Assembly: GCA_934183185.1 (NCBI GenBank)
Contig: CAKPSO010000003.1
Span: 1-64,000 of the forward strand
Length of the DNA stretch: 64,000 nt
Origin: an uncultured Bacilli bacterium
Lineage (GTDB): Bacteria > Bacillota_I > Bacilli_A > RF39 > UBA660
Direction of reading: 5' to 3'
This document shows positions 1-8,043 of this stretch, piece after piece. The notes below the pieces were generated by a model, which was given only the letters and a program-made list of their open reading frames with translations, searched no databases and was not told where the DNA came from. The translations under genes and the position numbers were made by a program. Numbering within the stretch: the first letter of the stretch is position 1; each line of letters starts with the position of its first letter.

Positions 1-70
1 GACAATTTTCAAAATTCAGTTATTATATTTACTTTAATTTATTAAAAGTATAAAATTTATATTTTTTTGA

Positions 71-2011
71 TTATTTTGATGGCGTTAGAACGATACGGAA
101 AGAACCAAGCGAGTACGCAGCACCTGAACTGTAGAAGGATGCAAACGTACCAGATTCAGTGCCATCGTTCAGCCTGCCCCCGCGTAGGAACCAAGGATAA
201 GAAGAATAAGCAAAGTGAGCGAGATCTCCATACCAACTTGATTTTTGCCTAGTTGTACCATCAGGATCTTTTTCTCTTCCAAATGGGCCCATCTCCCCGG
301 TTGCATCTCCTAAGATTCTATTATTATATTGTGTATTAGTAGTTGATGTATATTTATCCCAATATTTTGTATAAGTACTATTAGTAAAGAAATCAGAATA
401 TATACTAGTTATACCACTAGTTCCACCTACTCCTATAGAGCTTCCTGTGGTGTAGGCCATTACATATTCCCAAGTACCCCCTGACATATCATAAATTCCA
501 CTTCTATTTCCTGTAGTTGATGCTGCACTGGAATTATTATTTAAATAATTTACGGTATATGTTCCATCTTTTCCTATAGAAGTTGATTCATATCTATTAC
601 CATCTATACTTGATGAACTATAACCTTTAGTTGGTTCAACTGTGGCTGCATATCCTGTTATAAGGGCTTCATTATTATTTATTCTAACACTTGCTTGTGA
701 TCCATAAGCTGAATGTTGTAAGTAGGCAACGGACCCCCATTCAATATTCTTCATCATATGTGAATCTAAGTTTCTTTGATAATCATAACTATTCTTAAAC
801 ATATTACCTACAGTTATATTTCGCCAACTATATACGTTAGGTTTGATTATGATTTTACTTGCATCTACACTATTTACCCCAGCTGCTGCAGTTGATGTAG
901 CTTTATCATATCCAGTTTCAAACTTTCCTACCCAAAAGCCATTTGAATCAAAACTAGTAAATGCTGGATGTGTTAACCAGGTACCTTTAGTAGTTCCATT
1001 TGAAGGAGTTGTATCTTTATTCTCAAATACTATATTAATAGTTTGGGTTTTATCTTGGAAACTGGTCAAACCAGAATAATTGCCCTCATCAAATATCTGA
1101 TACTTATATCTAGGTATCCATACAAAGTATGATTCAATATTATCTTCTGGTATTGTTTCTCCATTATTATAAGTTTTTGTTTCATCTTTTAATATTACGG
1201 CATTTGCCCATTCTTTATTTTCATAGTTATACCATTCTTTGGTTATGTCTGCCTTAGTTACTGTTCCATCACTAGCTATTTTTATTGGTACTAAATTATC
1301 TTTTAATACTGGATCTGTTCCATTTAATATTGATTCACTATAATCTCTATTCATTACTATATTATCTTGTGAATATACATTTACTGTTACTGTAAATGTC
1401 TTATTATTATATGGATATACCATACTTCCATCTTCCTGCTCTATTCCACTAAAATCTGTATTTTCATCTATCCATATTCTCAATCTATATTTCTTTTCAT
1501 AATTATTAGTATTACTATCTACTGTAGTCTGATATAAAGTCTTTTCTGTATTTTCTCCTACATCTATACTTGTCTGTAATAAATCTCCATATATAGTTGG
1601 TTCTAATACCTCTTTTTCATCATTCGTTATATCTGTTAGATATACTTTTACTACATTCTTATCTAGTGTTGAATTCTTATTTAATCTTGCCGTTATTTCA
1701 TATGGTATAGCTTTACTACTAGTATTTGTTCCTGTGATAGTAAAGTCAAATACTTGTCCACTTTCTGTATAACTTTTACCTTTCTTATCTGTTACTGGTA
1801 AAGCATTACTTAAACTTATTCCTCTTCCTACTCCTGTATTTTCTGTATAACTAAATTTTAATGTACCAGTAGTTATTACATTACTAGTTGTTCCCAACTT
1901 AGTATAAGTAAATACTGCATACGTTACTCCCAACATTATCATAATTATTCCTATTATTACTAATACTGCTAATAATATTTTAATATTTCTTTTCTTATTC
2001 TTACCTTTCAT
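71..2011 (-). CDS. Anchored surface protein with SipW/TasA-like N-terminus and C-terminal FGE/C-type-lectin-like domain
   Basis: 646 aa. Residues 1-10 are Lys/Arg-rich and residues 11-34 form one hydrophobic segment ending in TYAVFTYT, the pattern of signal sequences in the SipW/TasA (camelysin) group. Residues about 35-230 are a beta-rich Thr/Asn-rich region. The C-terminal 300 residues carry marks of the formylglycine-generating-enzyme/C-type lectin fold: a GGTWEYVM segment and a terminal block with WFLRGG, NDG and SFRIVL. That fold is used by many bacterial surface ligand-binding proteins and is the usual target fold of diversity-generating retroelements. The role is probably display of a variable binding domain; no enzymatic activity is claimed. 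It is read divergently from the XRE regulator at 2174, and its leader is nearly identical to that of the surface gene at 32935. Confidence 0.75.
   Translation of the reverse strand: MKGKNKKRNIKILLAVLVIIGIIMIMLGVTYAVFTYTKLGTTSNVITTGTLKFSYTENTGVGRGISLSNALPVTDKKGKSYTESGQVFDFTITGTNTSSKAIPYEITARLNKNSTLDKNVVKVYLTDITNDEKEVLEPTIYGDLLQTSIDVGENTEKTLYQTTVDSNTNNYEKKYRLRIWIDENTDFSGIEQEDGSMVYPYNNKTFTVTVNVYSQDNIVMNRDYSESILNGTDPVLKDNLVPIKIASDGTVTKADITKEWYNYENKEWANAVILKDETKTYNNGETIPEDNIESYFVWIPRYKYQIFDEGNYSGLTSFQDKTQTINIVFENKDTTPSNGTTKGTWLTHPAFTSFDSNGFWVGKFETGYDKATSTAAAGVNSVDASKIIIKPNVYSWRNITVGNMFKNSYDYQRNLDSHMMKNIEWGSVAYLQHSAYGSQASVRINNNEALITGYAATVEPTKGYSSSSIDGNRYESTSIGKDGTYTVNYLNNNSSAASTTGNRSGIYDMSGGTWEYVMAYTTGSSIGVGGTSGITSIYSDFFTNSTYTKYWDKYTSTTNTQYNNRILGDATGEMGPFGREKDPDGTTRQKSSWYGDLAHFAYSSYPWFLRGGRLNDGTESGTFASFYSSGAAYSLGSFRIVLTPSK
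74..245 (-). other. Probable DGR variable region (VR) at the 3' end of the surface gene
   Basis: The last ~55 codons are visibly richer in G+C than the rest of the gene and use codons rare in the neighbourhood (CGC, GCG, TCG, GGG). They encode the closing part of a C-type-lectin-like fold (WFLRGG ... NDG ... SFRIVL). A conserved frame with scattered non-conserved residues, ending a few codons before the stop, is the typical form of a DGR variable region. No matching template repeat and no reverse transcriptase lie in the window, but the gene ends 71 bases from the left edge, where such parts usually sit. Known from the DGR family: fold, 3' position. Inference: that this copy is actually diversified. 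Confidence 0.5.
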
Positions 2012-2073
2012 TATAAAGAACCTCCATACTACCTATTCTTTACTAAATTATACAAATAATACTATATCTAGTT
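2012..2073 (-). promoter_or_regulatory. Leader and -10 region shared with the surface gene at 32935
   Basis: The 60 bases before this start are nearly identical to 34666-34727, with one indel and about two mismatches. On the minus strand there is a TATAAT box (2047-2052) and a strong AGGAGG ribosome site seven or eight bases before ATG. No good -35 box is seen, which suggests activator dependence. Confidence 0.55.
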
Positions 2074-2173
2074 TCCATTTTGTTACTATTTAATTCTATC
2101 ACACTTTTGCTCCTTATGGAAGAGCAGTATTAAATTAATATTTCTTATAAAATTATATATAGGAGGTATTAAC

Positions 2174-2449
2174 GTGAAAAATACTTATGAACTCTTTAAT
2201 CTTATAGGAAAAAATATGAAAGTAATAAGAAAAAATATAATATGTAAATCTCAAGAAAAAATGGCTGAAGATATAGATATGAGTAGAAGTTTTATTTCTC
2301 ATCTTGAAAGTCCTAATATAGATATTGGTGTTTCACTAGATACCTTATTCTATCTTGCCCAAAAATATAATTTTGATATTAGAGATTTCTTTACCGGTTA
2401 TGAAAATCTAATGAGTGAAGATAATTCTAAAGAAAAATCATATCAATAA
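2174..2449 (+). CDS. XRE-family HTH regulator
   Basis: 91 aa. Residues about 12-70 form a Cro/C1-type helix-turn-helix: SQEKMAEDIDMSRSFISHLE gives the recognition-helix region, followed by the typical LDTLFYLAQKYNFDIRDFF helix pair. There is no extra effector domain, so it acts as a small DNA-binding protein. A strong AGGAGG site (2161-2166) precedes the start. It is divergent from the 646 aa surface gene, the same arrangement as the XRE genes at 34820 and 51114, so control of the neighbouring surface gene is likely but inferred. Its sequence belongs to a different XRE subgroup from those two. Confidence 0.85.
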   Translation: MKNTYELFNLIGKNMKVIRKNIICKSQEKMAEDIDMSRSFISHLESPNIDIGVSLDTLFYLAQKYNFDIRDFFTGYENLMSEDNSKEKSYQ

Positions 2450-2485
2450 AAAGCTACATCTCTATTATTAGAAATGTAGCTTTTT
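2448..2485. terminator. Bidirectional intrinsic terminator
   Basis: Inverted repeat AAAAAGCTACAT / ATGTAGCTTTTT with a 14-base loop, between the convergent genes ending at 2449 (+) and 2487 (-). A and T tracts on the two sides let it work in both directions. Confidence 0.85.
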
Positions 2486-2486
2486 A

Positions 2487-3038
2487 TTAGTAAATCTTTT
2501 TATCTCTATTAAATTTTAAGTTCTTTTCTAGCATCAATTCTCTAGCCTTATCATCATCATCAATTTTAATATCTAAATATTCATCATACTTTTCTCTAAA
2601 CTTAGATATCTGTTCTTCATTATATACTTCAAAATATAAGAAATCAATTATAGTATCTGGAGTAATAAAACATCTAGGTAATCTATATTCTATTCTACAA
2701 TCATCATAATAATCTCCAACGCCAATATAATCATTTAGTATCTCTTCTGGTATATCGCATACCATTATATAATTTTTATTTTCCCAATTCCTACAAAAAT
2801 CTAATGCGGTTACTAAATGTCTAGCTAAAAACATATACTGTTTTTTAAAAACATCATTGGATACATACTTATTTATTTCTGATACCCTATTTCCATATAA
2901 TTCTTTAGGTACATAATCAAAAGTATTAGCACCTGGTATCCAAATTTTATTCCAAGGAACTTTTCTATACAAAGTATAATCATAATTTTTTAATCTATCA
3001 ACTTGGTTAATAGTTAAACCCCCATTAAAAACTATCAC
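2487..3038 (-). CDS. Hypothetical protein (183 aa)
   Basis: I do not recognise the family. The protein is soluble, with no signal peptide or membrane segment, aromatic and acidic. Features seen: an N-terminal VFNGGLTINQVDRLKNY stretch, a central RHLVTALDF segment followed by a predicted hydrophobic strand (YIMVCDIP), and an acidic, then Lys-rich C-terminus (DIKIDDDDKARELM). It lies 16 bases downstream of serS on the same strand, so it may be the last gene of the T-box-controlled HD hydrolase-serS unit. The start is the first ATG; no strong ribosome site was identified. Confidence 0.6.
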   Translation of the reverse strand: MIVFNGGLTINQVDRLKNYDYTLYRKVPWNKIWIPGANTFDYVPKELYGNRVSEINKYVSNDVFKKQYMFLARHLVTALDFCRNWENKNYIMVCDIPEEILNDYIGVGDYYDDCRIEYRLPRCFITPDTIIDFLYFEVYNEEQISKFREKYDEYLDIKIDDDDKARELMLEKNLKFNRDKKIY

Positions 3039-3054
3039 TAAATCACTAACTATT

Positions 3055-4341
3055 CTATTTACTTGGTTTAATTACTTCCATACCACCCATATATGGCTGT
3101 AACACTTTAGGAATTTTAATACTTCCATCTTTTTGAATATTATTTTCTAAGAAAGCTATTAATCCTCTAGGGCTTGCTAGTACTGTATTATTTAAAGTAT
3201 GAACTAAATAAGTACCATTTTCTCCTTTAGTACGAATACCAAGTCTACGAGCTTGAGCATCACCTAGTGTAGAACATGAACCAACTTCAAAATACTTTTT
3301 TTGCCTTGGACTCCAAGCTTCTACATCACAAGATTTTACTTTTAAATCAGCTAAATCTCCACTACAGCATTCAAGTGTTCTGACTGGAATATCTAAACTT
3401 CTAAAGAATTCTACTGTATAACTCCACATTTTATTATACCAATCCATTGACTCTTCTGGTTTACATAATACTACCATTTCTTGTTTTTCAAATTGATGAA
3501 CCCTATATAAACCTCTTTCTTCTATTCCATGTGCTCCAACTTCTTTTCTAAAACATGGTGAATAACTAGTTAAAGTAATTGGTAATTTTGTTTCTGGTAC
3601 TATCTGCCCTTTAAATCTACCTATCATAGAATGTTCACTTGTACCTATAAGATATAAATCTTCACCCTCTATTTTATACATCATGGCATCCATTTCTTCA
3701 AATGACATAACTCCATTAACTACATCACTTCTTATCATAAATGGTGGTATACAGTAAGTAAATCCTTTATTGATCATAAAGTCTCTTGCATAAGTAAGCA
3801 TAGCTGAATGAAGTCTAGCAGCATCACCCATTAAATAATAGAATCCATTACCACTAGTTCTACCAGCACTTTCTTTATCAAGTCCACTAATACTATCTAA
3901 TATATCAGCGTGATATGGAACTTCAAAATCAGGAACTACTGGTTCTCCAAACTTTTCTATTTCTACATTTTCAGAATCATCTTTTCCAACAGGTACAGAG
4001 TCATCTATAATATTTGGAATAATCATCATTTTAGCCTTTAAAACCGCTCCCAATTCTGCTTCTTCTTTTTCAATTTCTACTAATCTTTGATTGATTTCCA
4101 CTACTCTATTCTTTAGTTTTTCAGCCTCTTCCTTCTTGCCTTCTCTCATAAGTTTACCTATTTCACTAGAAGTATTATTTTTCTCACTACGTAAATTATC
4201 TCCCTCTAATTTATCATTACGTACTTTCTCATCAAGTTCAATTACCTCATCAACAAGTACTAATTTCTGATCTTGAAATTTCTTTTTAATGTTTTCCTTT
4301 ACTTTATCCTTATTCTCTCTAACAAACTTAATATCTAACAT
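3055..4341 (-). CDS. serS: Seryl-tRNA synthetase
   Basis: 428 aa, the normal length for bacterial SerRS. It charges tRNA-Ser (and tRNA-Sec where present) in the cytoplasm. Residues 1-110 form the long antiparallel coiled-coil arm that grips the tRNA variable arm. The class II core shows the TSEH motif (234-237), motif 2 (about 264-290, FRKEVGAHGIEERGLYRVHQ, FEKQE) and motif 3 (about 388-400, LASPRGLIAFLEN). The start ATG overlaps the stop of the upstream HD gene by one base (TAATG), so the two are translationally coupled. The T-box leader at about 5100-5300 should sense uncharged tRNA-Ser. Confidence 0.97.
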   Translation of the reverse strand: MLDIKFVRENKDKVKENIKKKFQDQKLVLVDEVIELDEKVRNDKLEGDNLRSEKNNTSSEIGKLMREGKKEEAEKLKNRVVEINQRLVEIEKEEAELGAVLKAKMMIIPNIIDDSVPVGKDDSENVEIEKFGEPVVPDFEVPYHADILDSISGLDKESAGRTSGNGFYYLMGDAARLHSAMLTYARDFMINKGFTYCIPPFMIRSDVVNGVMSFEEMDAMMYKIEGEDLYLIGTSEHSMIGRFKGQIVPETKLPITLTSYSPCFRKEVGAHGIEERGLYRVHQFEKQEMVVLCKPEESMDWYNKMWSYTVEFFRSLDIPVRTLECCSGDLADLKVKSCDVEAWSPRQKKYFEVGSCSTLGDAQARRLGIRTKGENGTYLVHTLNNTVLASPRGLIAFLENNIQKDGSIKIPKVLQPYMGGMEVIKPSK

Positions 4342-5087
4342 TATATATTCCTTCTTTCTTTTTCATTTTTCAATTTAACTAACTGTTTTCCATACTTTTC
4401 TCTAAACCATTCCTGTTTTTCAAGAGGAAGTTTAACTAACCTATCTTTATCATAATTATTAGTAATATCATTAATCTTTAATCTTAAAGCATTATTATTA
4501 CCAGAACTAATTATAGAATCTATTTCTCTATCATATAATTCTAATTTTTCTGTCTTAGTAAGTTTAGATGTATCAATTAAAGGTTTAGTAACTAAAAATA
4601 CTACTTCTACAATATCTCTAGTAAATCCAACTTCTAATAAGTCCATACAAGTAACATCTGTATCTTCAACTATATCATGTAATAAACCAGCTACCATTAC
4701 GATATAATTATCTTCACTATTATTTGTACCACTAGATACACTCTTTAAGTGTTCTATATAAGGATTACCTGATTTATCTTTTATTCCATCAAATACTCTT
4801 CTAGTAACTACTGCCGCCTTTAAGTATAAATCATCACATTCTTTTATTTTTATTAAAGAATCTAAATCAAAATAATCAAGTAAATGATTATCACTAGAAA
4901 TATTACTATAATCATATAAATCAACTATCTTAAATATATTACGAGGAAGAGATAATAAATAAATTCTATTTTTACTACTACTATTAGTAGAACTAGATTC
5001 ATATATAATCCTAATTCCTATTTGTCTAGCTCGCATGCAGTATTCATTCATTCTGTAATAATAACTACCCAAATATAAATTTCTCAT
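4341..5087 (-). CDS. HD-domain protein related to (p)ppGpp hydrolases (SpoT/MESH1 type)
   Basis: About 248 aa. The C-terminal two thirds resemble the HD hydrolase half of RelA/SpoT: PYIEHLK (His near 115), LLHDIVEDT (His-Asp near 139-140) and later helices rich in K/D. The synthetase domain is absent, so a small alarmone hydrolase-like or other nucleotide phosphohydrolase role fits. The first ~85 residues are not recognised. I chose the ATG at 5087 rather than an upstream GTG because AAGGG lies seven bases before it. It is the first gene behind the serine T-box and overlaps serS by one base, which ties its expression to serine starvation. The substrate is not shown by the sequence. Confidence 0.75.
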   Translation of the reverse strand: MRNLYLGSYYYRMNEYCMRARQIGIRIIYESSSTNSSSKNRIYLLSLPRNIFKIVDLYDYSNISSDNHLLDYFDLDSLIKIKECDDLYLKAAVVTRRVFDGIKDKSGNPYIEHLKSVSSGTNNSEDNYIVMVAGLLHDIVEDTDVTCMDLLEVGFTRDIVEVVFLVTKPLIDTSKLTKTEKLELYDREIDSIISSGNNNALRLKINDITNNYDKDRLVKLPLEKQEWFREKYGKQLVKLKNEKERRNI

Positions 5088-5099
5088 AATCACACCCTT

Positions 5100-5300
5100 C
5101 GTTAGAAAAAGGATGATACCTAAGGAGTCATATAGACGGTACCATCCTTTTATTAACTTAATTTAAATAACGGTATTACCCGGACTCTATTAAAGCCTCT
5201 AAGAAAGTAGATTAAATAGCTTCCAATCTTAGTTTCCACCAGCCACTAAGTCTCTATCAATTTCCACTATTATTAGTTTTCTCATTGATTTACACCACTA
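5100..5300 (-). promoter_or_regulatory. T-box riboswitch (serine type) before HD hydrolase-serS
   Basis: Read on the minus strand, the leader holds a T-box core AAAGGATGGTACCG (5137-5150), pairing partner of the tRNA acceptor end, and a Stem I hairpin with the GGTGGAA distal loop (about 5234-5240). In the lower Stem I internal loop a TCT triplet (5209-5211) followed by A is the best candidate specifier, a serine codon, matching the gene controlled. The competing terminator lies at 5106-5152. Confidence 0.85.
5106..5152 (-). terminator. T-box-controlled terminator hairpin
   Basis: Arms 5138-5152 and 5106-5120 (AAGGATGGTACC against GGTATCATCCTT) with a T run after the second arm on the minus strand. 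The T-box sequence sits in the 5' arm, as expected for a terminator/antiterminator switch. Confidence 0.8.
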
Positions 5301-5328
5301 TTATATGAAAAAATAAAATATTTATCAA

Positions 5329-6165
5329 CTATTTTCCATATCTTTTATAAAATTTATCTACTTGACTTATATGTTTTATTTTAGGTTTATCATAACTAGG
5401 AGTAATATTAGCTACATAAGTACCACTTTTATTATTATATGGATACATCGTAATAATATCATTAGTATTACGTACTGTAACTACATATAAATAATCAACT
5501 AATTTACTATCTACATGTCCACAACAGTCATATTTAAATATATAGATATTATCAAAGAAATTACTGTATATTCTACCATCTAATGGTAACAAGTTTCTTA
5601 GTTTATAATATACATCATTTAAAGGAAAGTTGTAATTAAAGATAGCTGTAGTATCATAATCACTATCAGGCATATGCCTTTCTATATGAGAAATAGCTCT
5701 TTCTGAATCATAAGAAGTAAGCTGTTCTAATAAGTACTTTTCTTTTGTGGATTTATAAGATTTTTCATTACTTTTATTAAGTTTATTTCTAAGAAACATT
5801 AAAAATCCTTCGTATATCCACATATGATCATAAAATATTTTTATATTATTCATTAATAGTTCATAACACTCATTATATTTTTCTTGACATGAAAGTAGTT
5901 TTATCTTAACACGTAATAATTCGTCCTTTGATAGTTTAGATGTTTTCTCACTTATTTTAGCCATATCTAGTAGCTCACTAGCTTTATCAAAATAACCCTT
6001 TTTAATACAAGTTTCTGCATAATAAGTATAACCACGTAAATCATTAGGATAAAGTTTTATGTAATTATCAAACTGATACATAGCTTCATCTAATCTATAT
6101 TCTTCAACTAATTTAATTATTTTAGAAAAATAAGTATTATTAAAGTATTTATTATTTCCTTGCAT
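5329..6165 (-). CDS. TPR-repeat protein
   Basis: 278 aa from the ATG at 6165, which has AGGGG nine bases upstream. The first ~115 residues are tandem helical repeats of tetratricopeptide type (YRLDEAMYQFDNYIKLYPND, then GYTYYAETCIKKGYFDKASE and similar), normally a protein-binding scaffold. The C-terminal half is not recognised; it contains an aromatic stretch with a Cys-Cys-Gly-His sequence and ends in a basic tail. No signal peptide or membrane segment, so probably cytoplasmic. It stands alone upstream of the serS leader. Partners cannot be read from the sequence. Confidence 0.7.
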   Translation of the reverse strand: MQGNNKYFNNTYFSKIIKLVEEYRLDEAMYQFDNYIKLYPNDLRGYTYYAETCIKKGYFDKASELLDMAKISEKTSKLSKDELLRVKIKLLSCQEKYNECYELLMNNIKIFYDHMWIYEGFLMFLRNKLNKSNEKSYKSTKEKYLLEQLTSYDSERAISHIERHMPDSDYDTTAIFNYNFPLNDVYYKLRNLLPLDGRIYSNFFDNIYIFKYDCCGHVDSKLVDYLYVVTVRNTNDIITMYPYNNKSGTYVANITPSYDKPKIKHISQVDKFYKRYGK

Positions 6166-6233
6166 ATAGAACACCCCTCAAAATTAATTATATATTTTAT
6201 CATATATTTAATAAAGTTCAAGAAAAAAAGAGA

Positions 6234-6494
6234 CTAGATAGCCTCTACAATTAGTTTTATTGCTGTTCTTTCCTCTCCATCTATAGTAATATCAGTAAAT
6301 GCTGGAATACAAACTAAATTTTTACCACTTGGTGCTACAAATCCTCTAGCTATAGCTATAGCTTTAATTGCTTGATTTAAAGCTCCAGCTCCAACAGCCT
6401 GAATTTCTACACTACCCTTCTCACGAAATACGTTAGCTAGGGCTCCTGCTACACTATTGGGATTAGATTTAGATGAAACTTTAAGTGTTTCCAT
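6234..6494 (-). CDS. spoVS: Stage V sporulation protein S
   Basis: 86 aa from METLKVSSKSNPNSVAGALA, the usual SpoVS length and start; the 28-codon extension upstream has no family support. The strongly conserved core VGAGALNQAIKAIAIARGFV and the closing DGEERTAIKLIVE are present, so assignment is firm. SpoVS is a small Alba-like nucleic-acid-binding protein that affects septation and spore coat/dehydration stages. AAAGGA lies about 14 bases before the start, slightly distant. It forms its own small unit behind a terminator. Confidence 0.95.
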   Translation of the reverse strand: METLKVSSKSNPNSVAGALANVFREKGSVEIQAVGAGALNQAIKAIAIARGFVAPSGKNLVCIPAFTDITIDGEERTAIKLIVEAI

Positions 6495-6540
6495 ATTTAT
6501 TTTATCATTCCTTTCTACACTTAAGTATATGTAGAAGGCA

Positions 6541-6567
6541 GAAAAAAAAGACATAAAATTATGTCTA
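6541..6567 (-). terminator. Intrinsic terminator of the 251 aa membrane protein
   Basis: AGACATA / TATGTCT with a 4-base loop followed by eight T on the minus strand, directly after the stop codon. Confidence 0.8.
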
Positions 6568-7320
6568 TAATTCTTCAACTTGTGGTTTAGAAACTTTTTC
6601 TACTGGTTTAACTTCAGGTGTTTCTGAAACTTCTTGACTACTAGTATCAGGTATTTCTACAGGCGCTGCTGGTATTTCAAATGTAAATGGTTGTTGTTGA
6701 GTTTCTTCTGTTTCAGTAGCAACTGGTTTACTTTCTTCAATTTTAGGTATTTCAACTACTGGTTCTTGTACAGGTTCAACAATTTTAATATCATTAATTG
6801 CTCCACCATATGGTACATGATGTTCTTCCATCTTAGGCAATTTTTGAGTAGCCTCTAATGGATCATTTCCACCATAAATTGTAGGTTTCTTTTCTTCTAC
6901 TACAGGTATTTCTACTTCACTAGGTTTTTCTTCACCATATACAGAAACCATTGTTTGATCTAATTTAGCTTCTTCTACTGGTTTAACTTCAACTTCAGGT
7001 AATGTATTAGTTTCAACTACTGTATTGTCTTCAACTACTGCAGGCTGAACAGTAGGAATATCTTGAACAGTTTCACTAACTTCAGGTTGAGTTTTATCTT
7101 CTACTACAGGTTGAGTACTTGTAACTTGAGTAACAGCTATAGTCTCACTACCATTAGCTTCCTTAGTATTATCTATATCTGACTCTACCTTTTCTTTCTT
7201 AGTTCCTTTACTTCCTGTAATAAATAAGATAAGCGCTACAATTAATAATACAACACCAAGTGATATTAAAATACCAGGAATTGTTGTAAACCAATCTAAA
7301 CTTAACGCTAAAATAAACAT
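6565..7320 (-). CDS. Membrane-anchored low-complexity protein
   Basis: 251 aa. One hydrophobic segment at about residues 12-35 (IPGILISLGVVLLIVALILF) is followed by a short basic patch (KGTKKEK), so the long remainder is predicted to lie in the cytoplasm. That part is disordered and rich in Pro, Glu, Val and Thr, with repeated VVE/VEIP/KPVE patterns and two YGG-like elements (YGGNDP, YGGAIND). No catalytic motif. Such proteins may be septal or sporulation scaffolds, but nothing in the sequence proves it. It lies just upstream of spoVS on the same strand with a terminator between. Confidence 0.6.
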   Translation of the reverse strand: MFILALSLDWFTTIPGILISLGVVLLIVALILFITGSKGTKKEKVESDIDNTKEANGSETIAVTQVTSTQPVVEDKTQPEVSETVQDIPTVQPAVVEDNTVVETNTLPEVEVKPVEEAKLDQTMVSVYGEEKPSEVEIPVVEEKKPTIYGGNDPLEATQKLPKMEEHHVPYGGAINDIKIVEPVQEPVVEIPKIEESKPVATETEETQQQPFTFEIPAAPVEIPDTSSQEVSETPEVKPVEKVSKPQVEEL

Positions 7321-7380
7321 AATTCCATCTCCCTTATTTTATTCTATTAAAATAATAACAAAAAAAAACAATAAATGCAA

Positions 7381-8043
7381 TTATTTTTCGCAAAATAAAT
7401 TCCAAATATCATTTTCATTAGGCTTTCTACAAAAAACTAACTTTTCTTTAGTAATAGGATGACAAAAAGAAAGCTTATAACTACATAAAGCAATCTGCTT
7501 CTTATCTCTATTTCCATACCTCTGATCACCAACTAATGGATAACCACGAGATGAGAATTGAACTCTTATTTGATGATGTCTACCAGTAATTAAAGATATT
7601 TCTACTAAACTATAATTATCTTTTTCAGCTATAACTTTATATTTAAGAATAGATTTTTTACCATTACTAGGAGAAACAACCCTAGTATTGCCATTACTAT
7701 CTTTAGCTAGATAATCGCATAATTCGCCTTCTTTTTCAGGTAAAATACCATTTATAACGGCTAAATACTGTTTAGAAAATTCATGATTTTGAATTTGTTT
7801 AGATAATCTACTAGCAGCTTTACTAGTTCTAGCAAACACCATTACCCCACTAACTGGTCTATCAAGACGATGAACAAGTCCCAAATAAACATTACCAGGT
7901 TTATTATATTTTTTCTTAATATAATCTTTTATAATAGTAAGCATATCAGTATCCCCAGTACTATCAGCCTGGCTTAAGATATTTTCTGGTTTAAATACTA
8001 CTATAATATGATTATCTTCATACAAAACTTCTAATTTATTCAT
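7381..8043 (-). CDS. RluA-family RNA pseudouridine synthase
   Basis: 220 aa. It converts specific uridines in rRNA or tRNA to pseudouridine. The catalytic motif HRLDRPVSG carries the active Asp (about residue 61 from this start); GRHHQIRVQF and GDQRYG motifs follow in family order. There is no N-terminal S4 domain, as in RluA-like short forms, so the target site (23S or tRNA) cannot be fixed. I chose the ATG at 8043, preceded by AGGGAG; a GTG at 8070 would lengthen it without support. It overlaps the end of the upstream methyltransferase, so both RNA-modification genes form an operon. Confidence 0.9.
   Translation of the reverse strand: MNKLEVLYEDNHIIVVFKPENILSQADSTGDTDMLTIIKDYIKKKYNKPGNVYLGLVHRLDRPVSGVMVFARTSKAASRLSKQIQNHEFSKQYLAVINGILPEKEGELCDYLAKDSNGNTRVVSPSNGKKSILKYKVIAEKDNYSLVEISLITGRHHQIRVQFSSRGYPLVGDQRYGNRDKKQIALCSYKLSFCHPITKEKLVFCRKPNENDIWNLFCEK

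Noticed and set aside
843..1079. ORF inside the surface gene on the other strand
   Set aside because: Shadow of the minus-strand coding sequence with no ribosome site or family.
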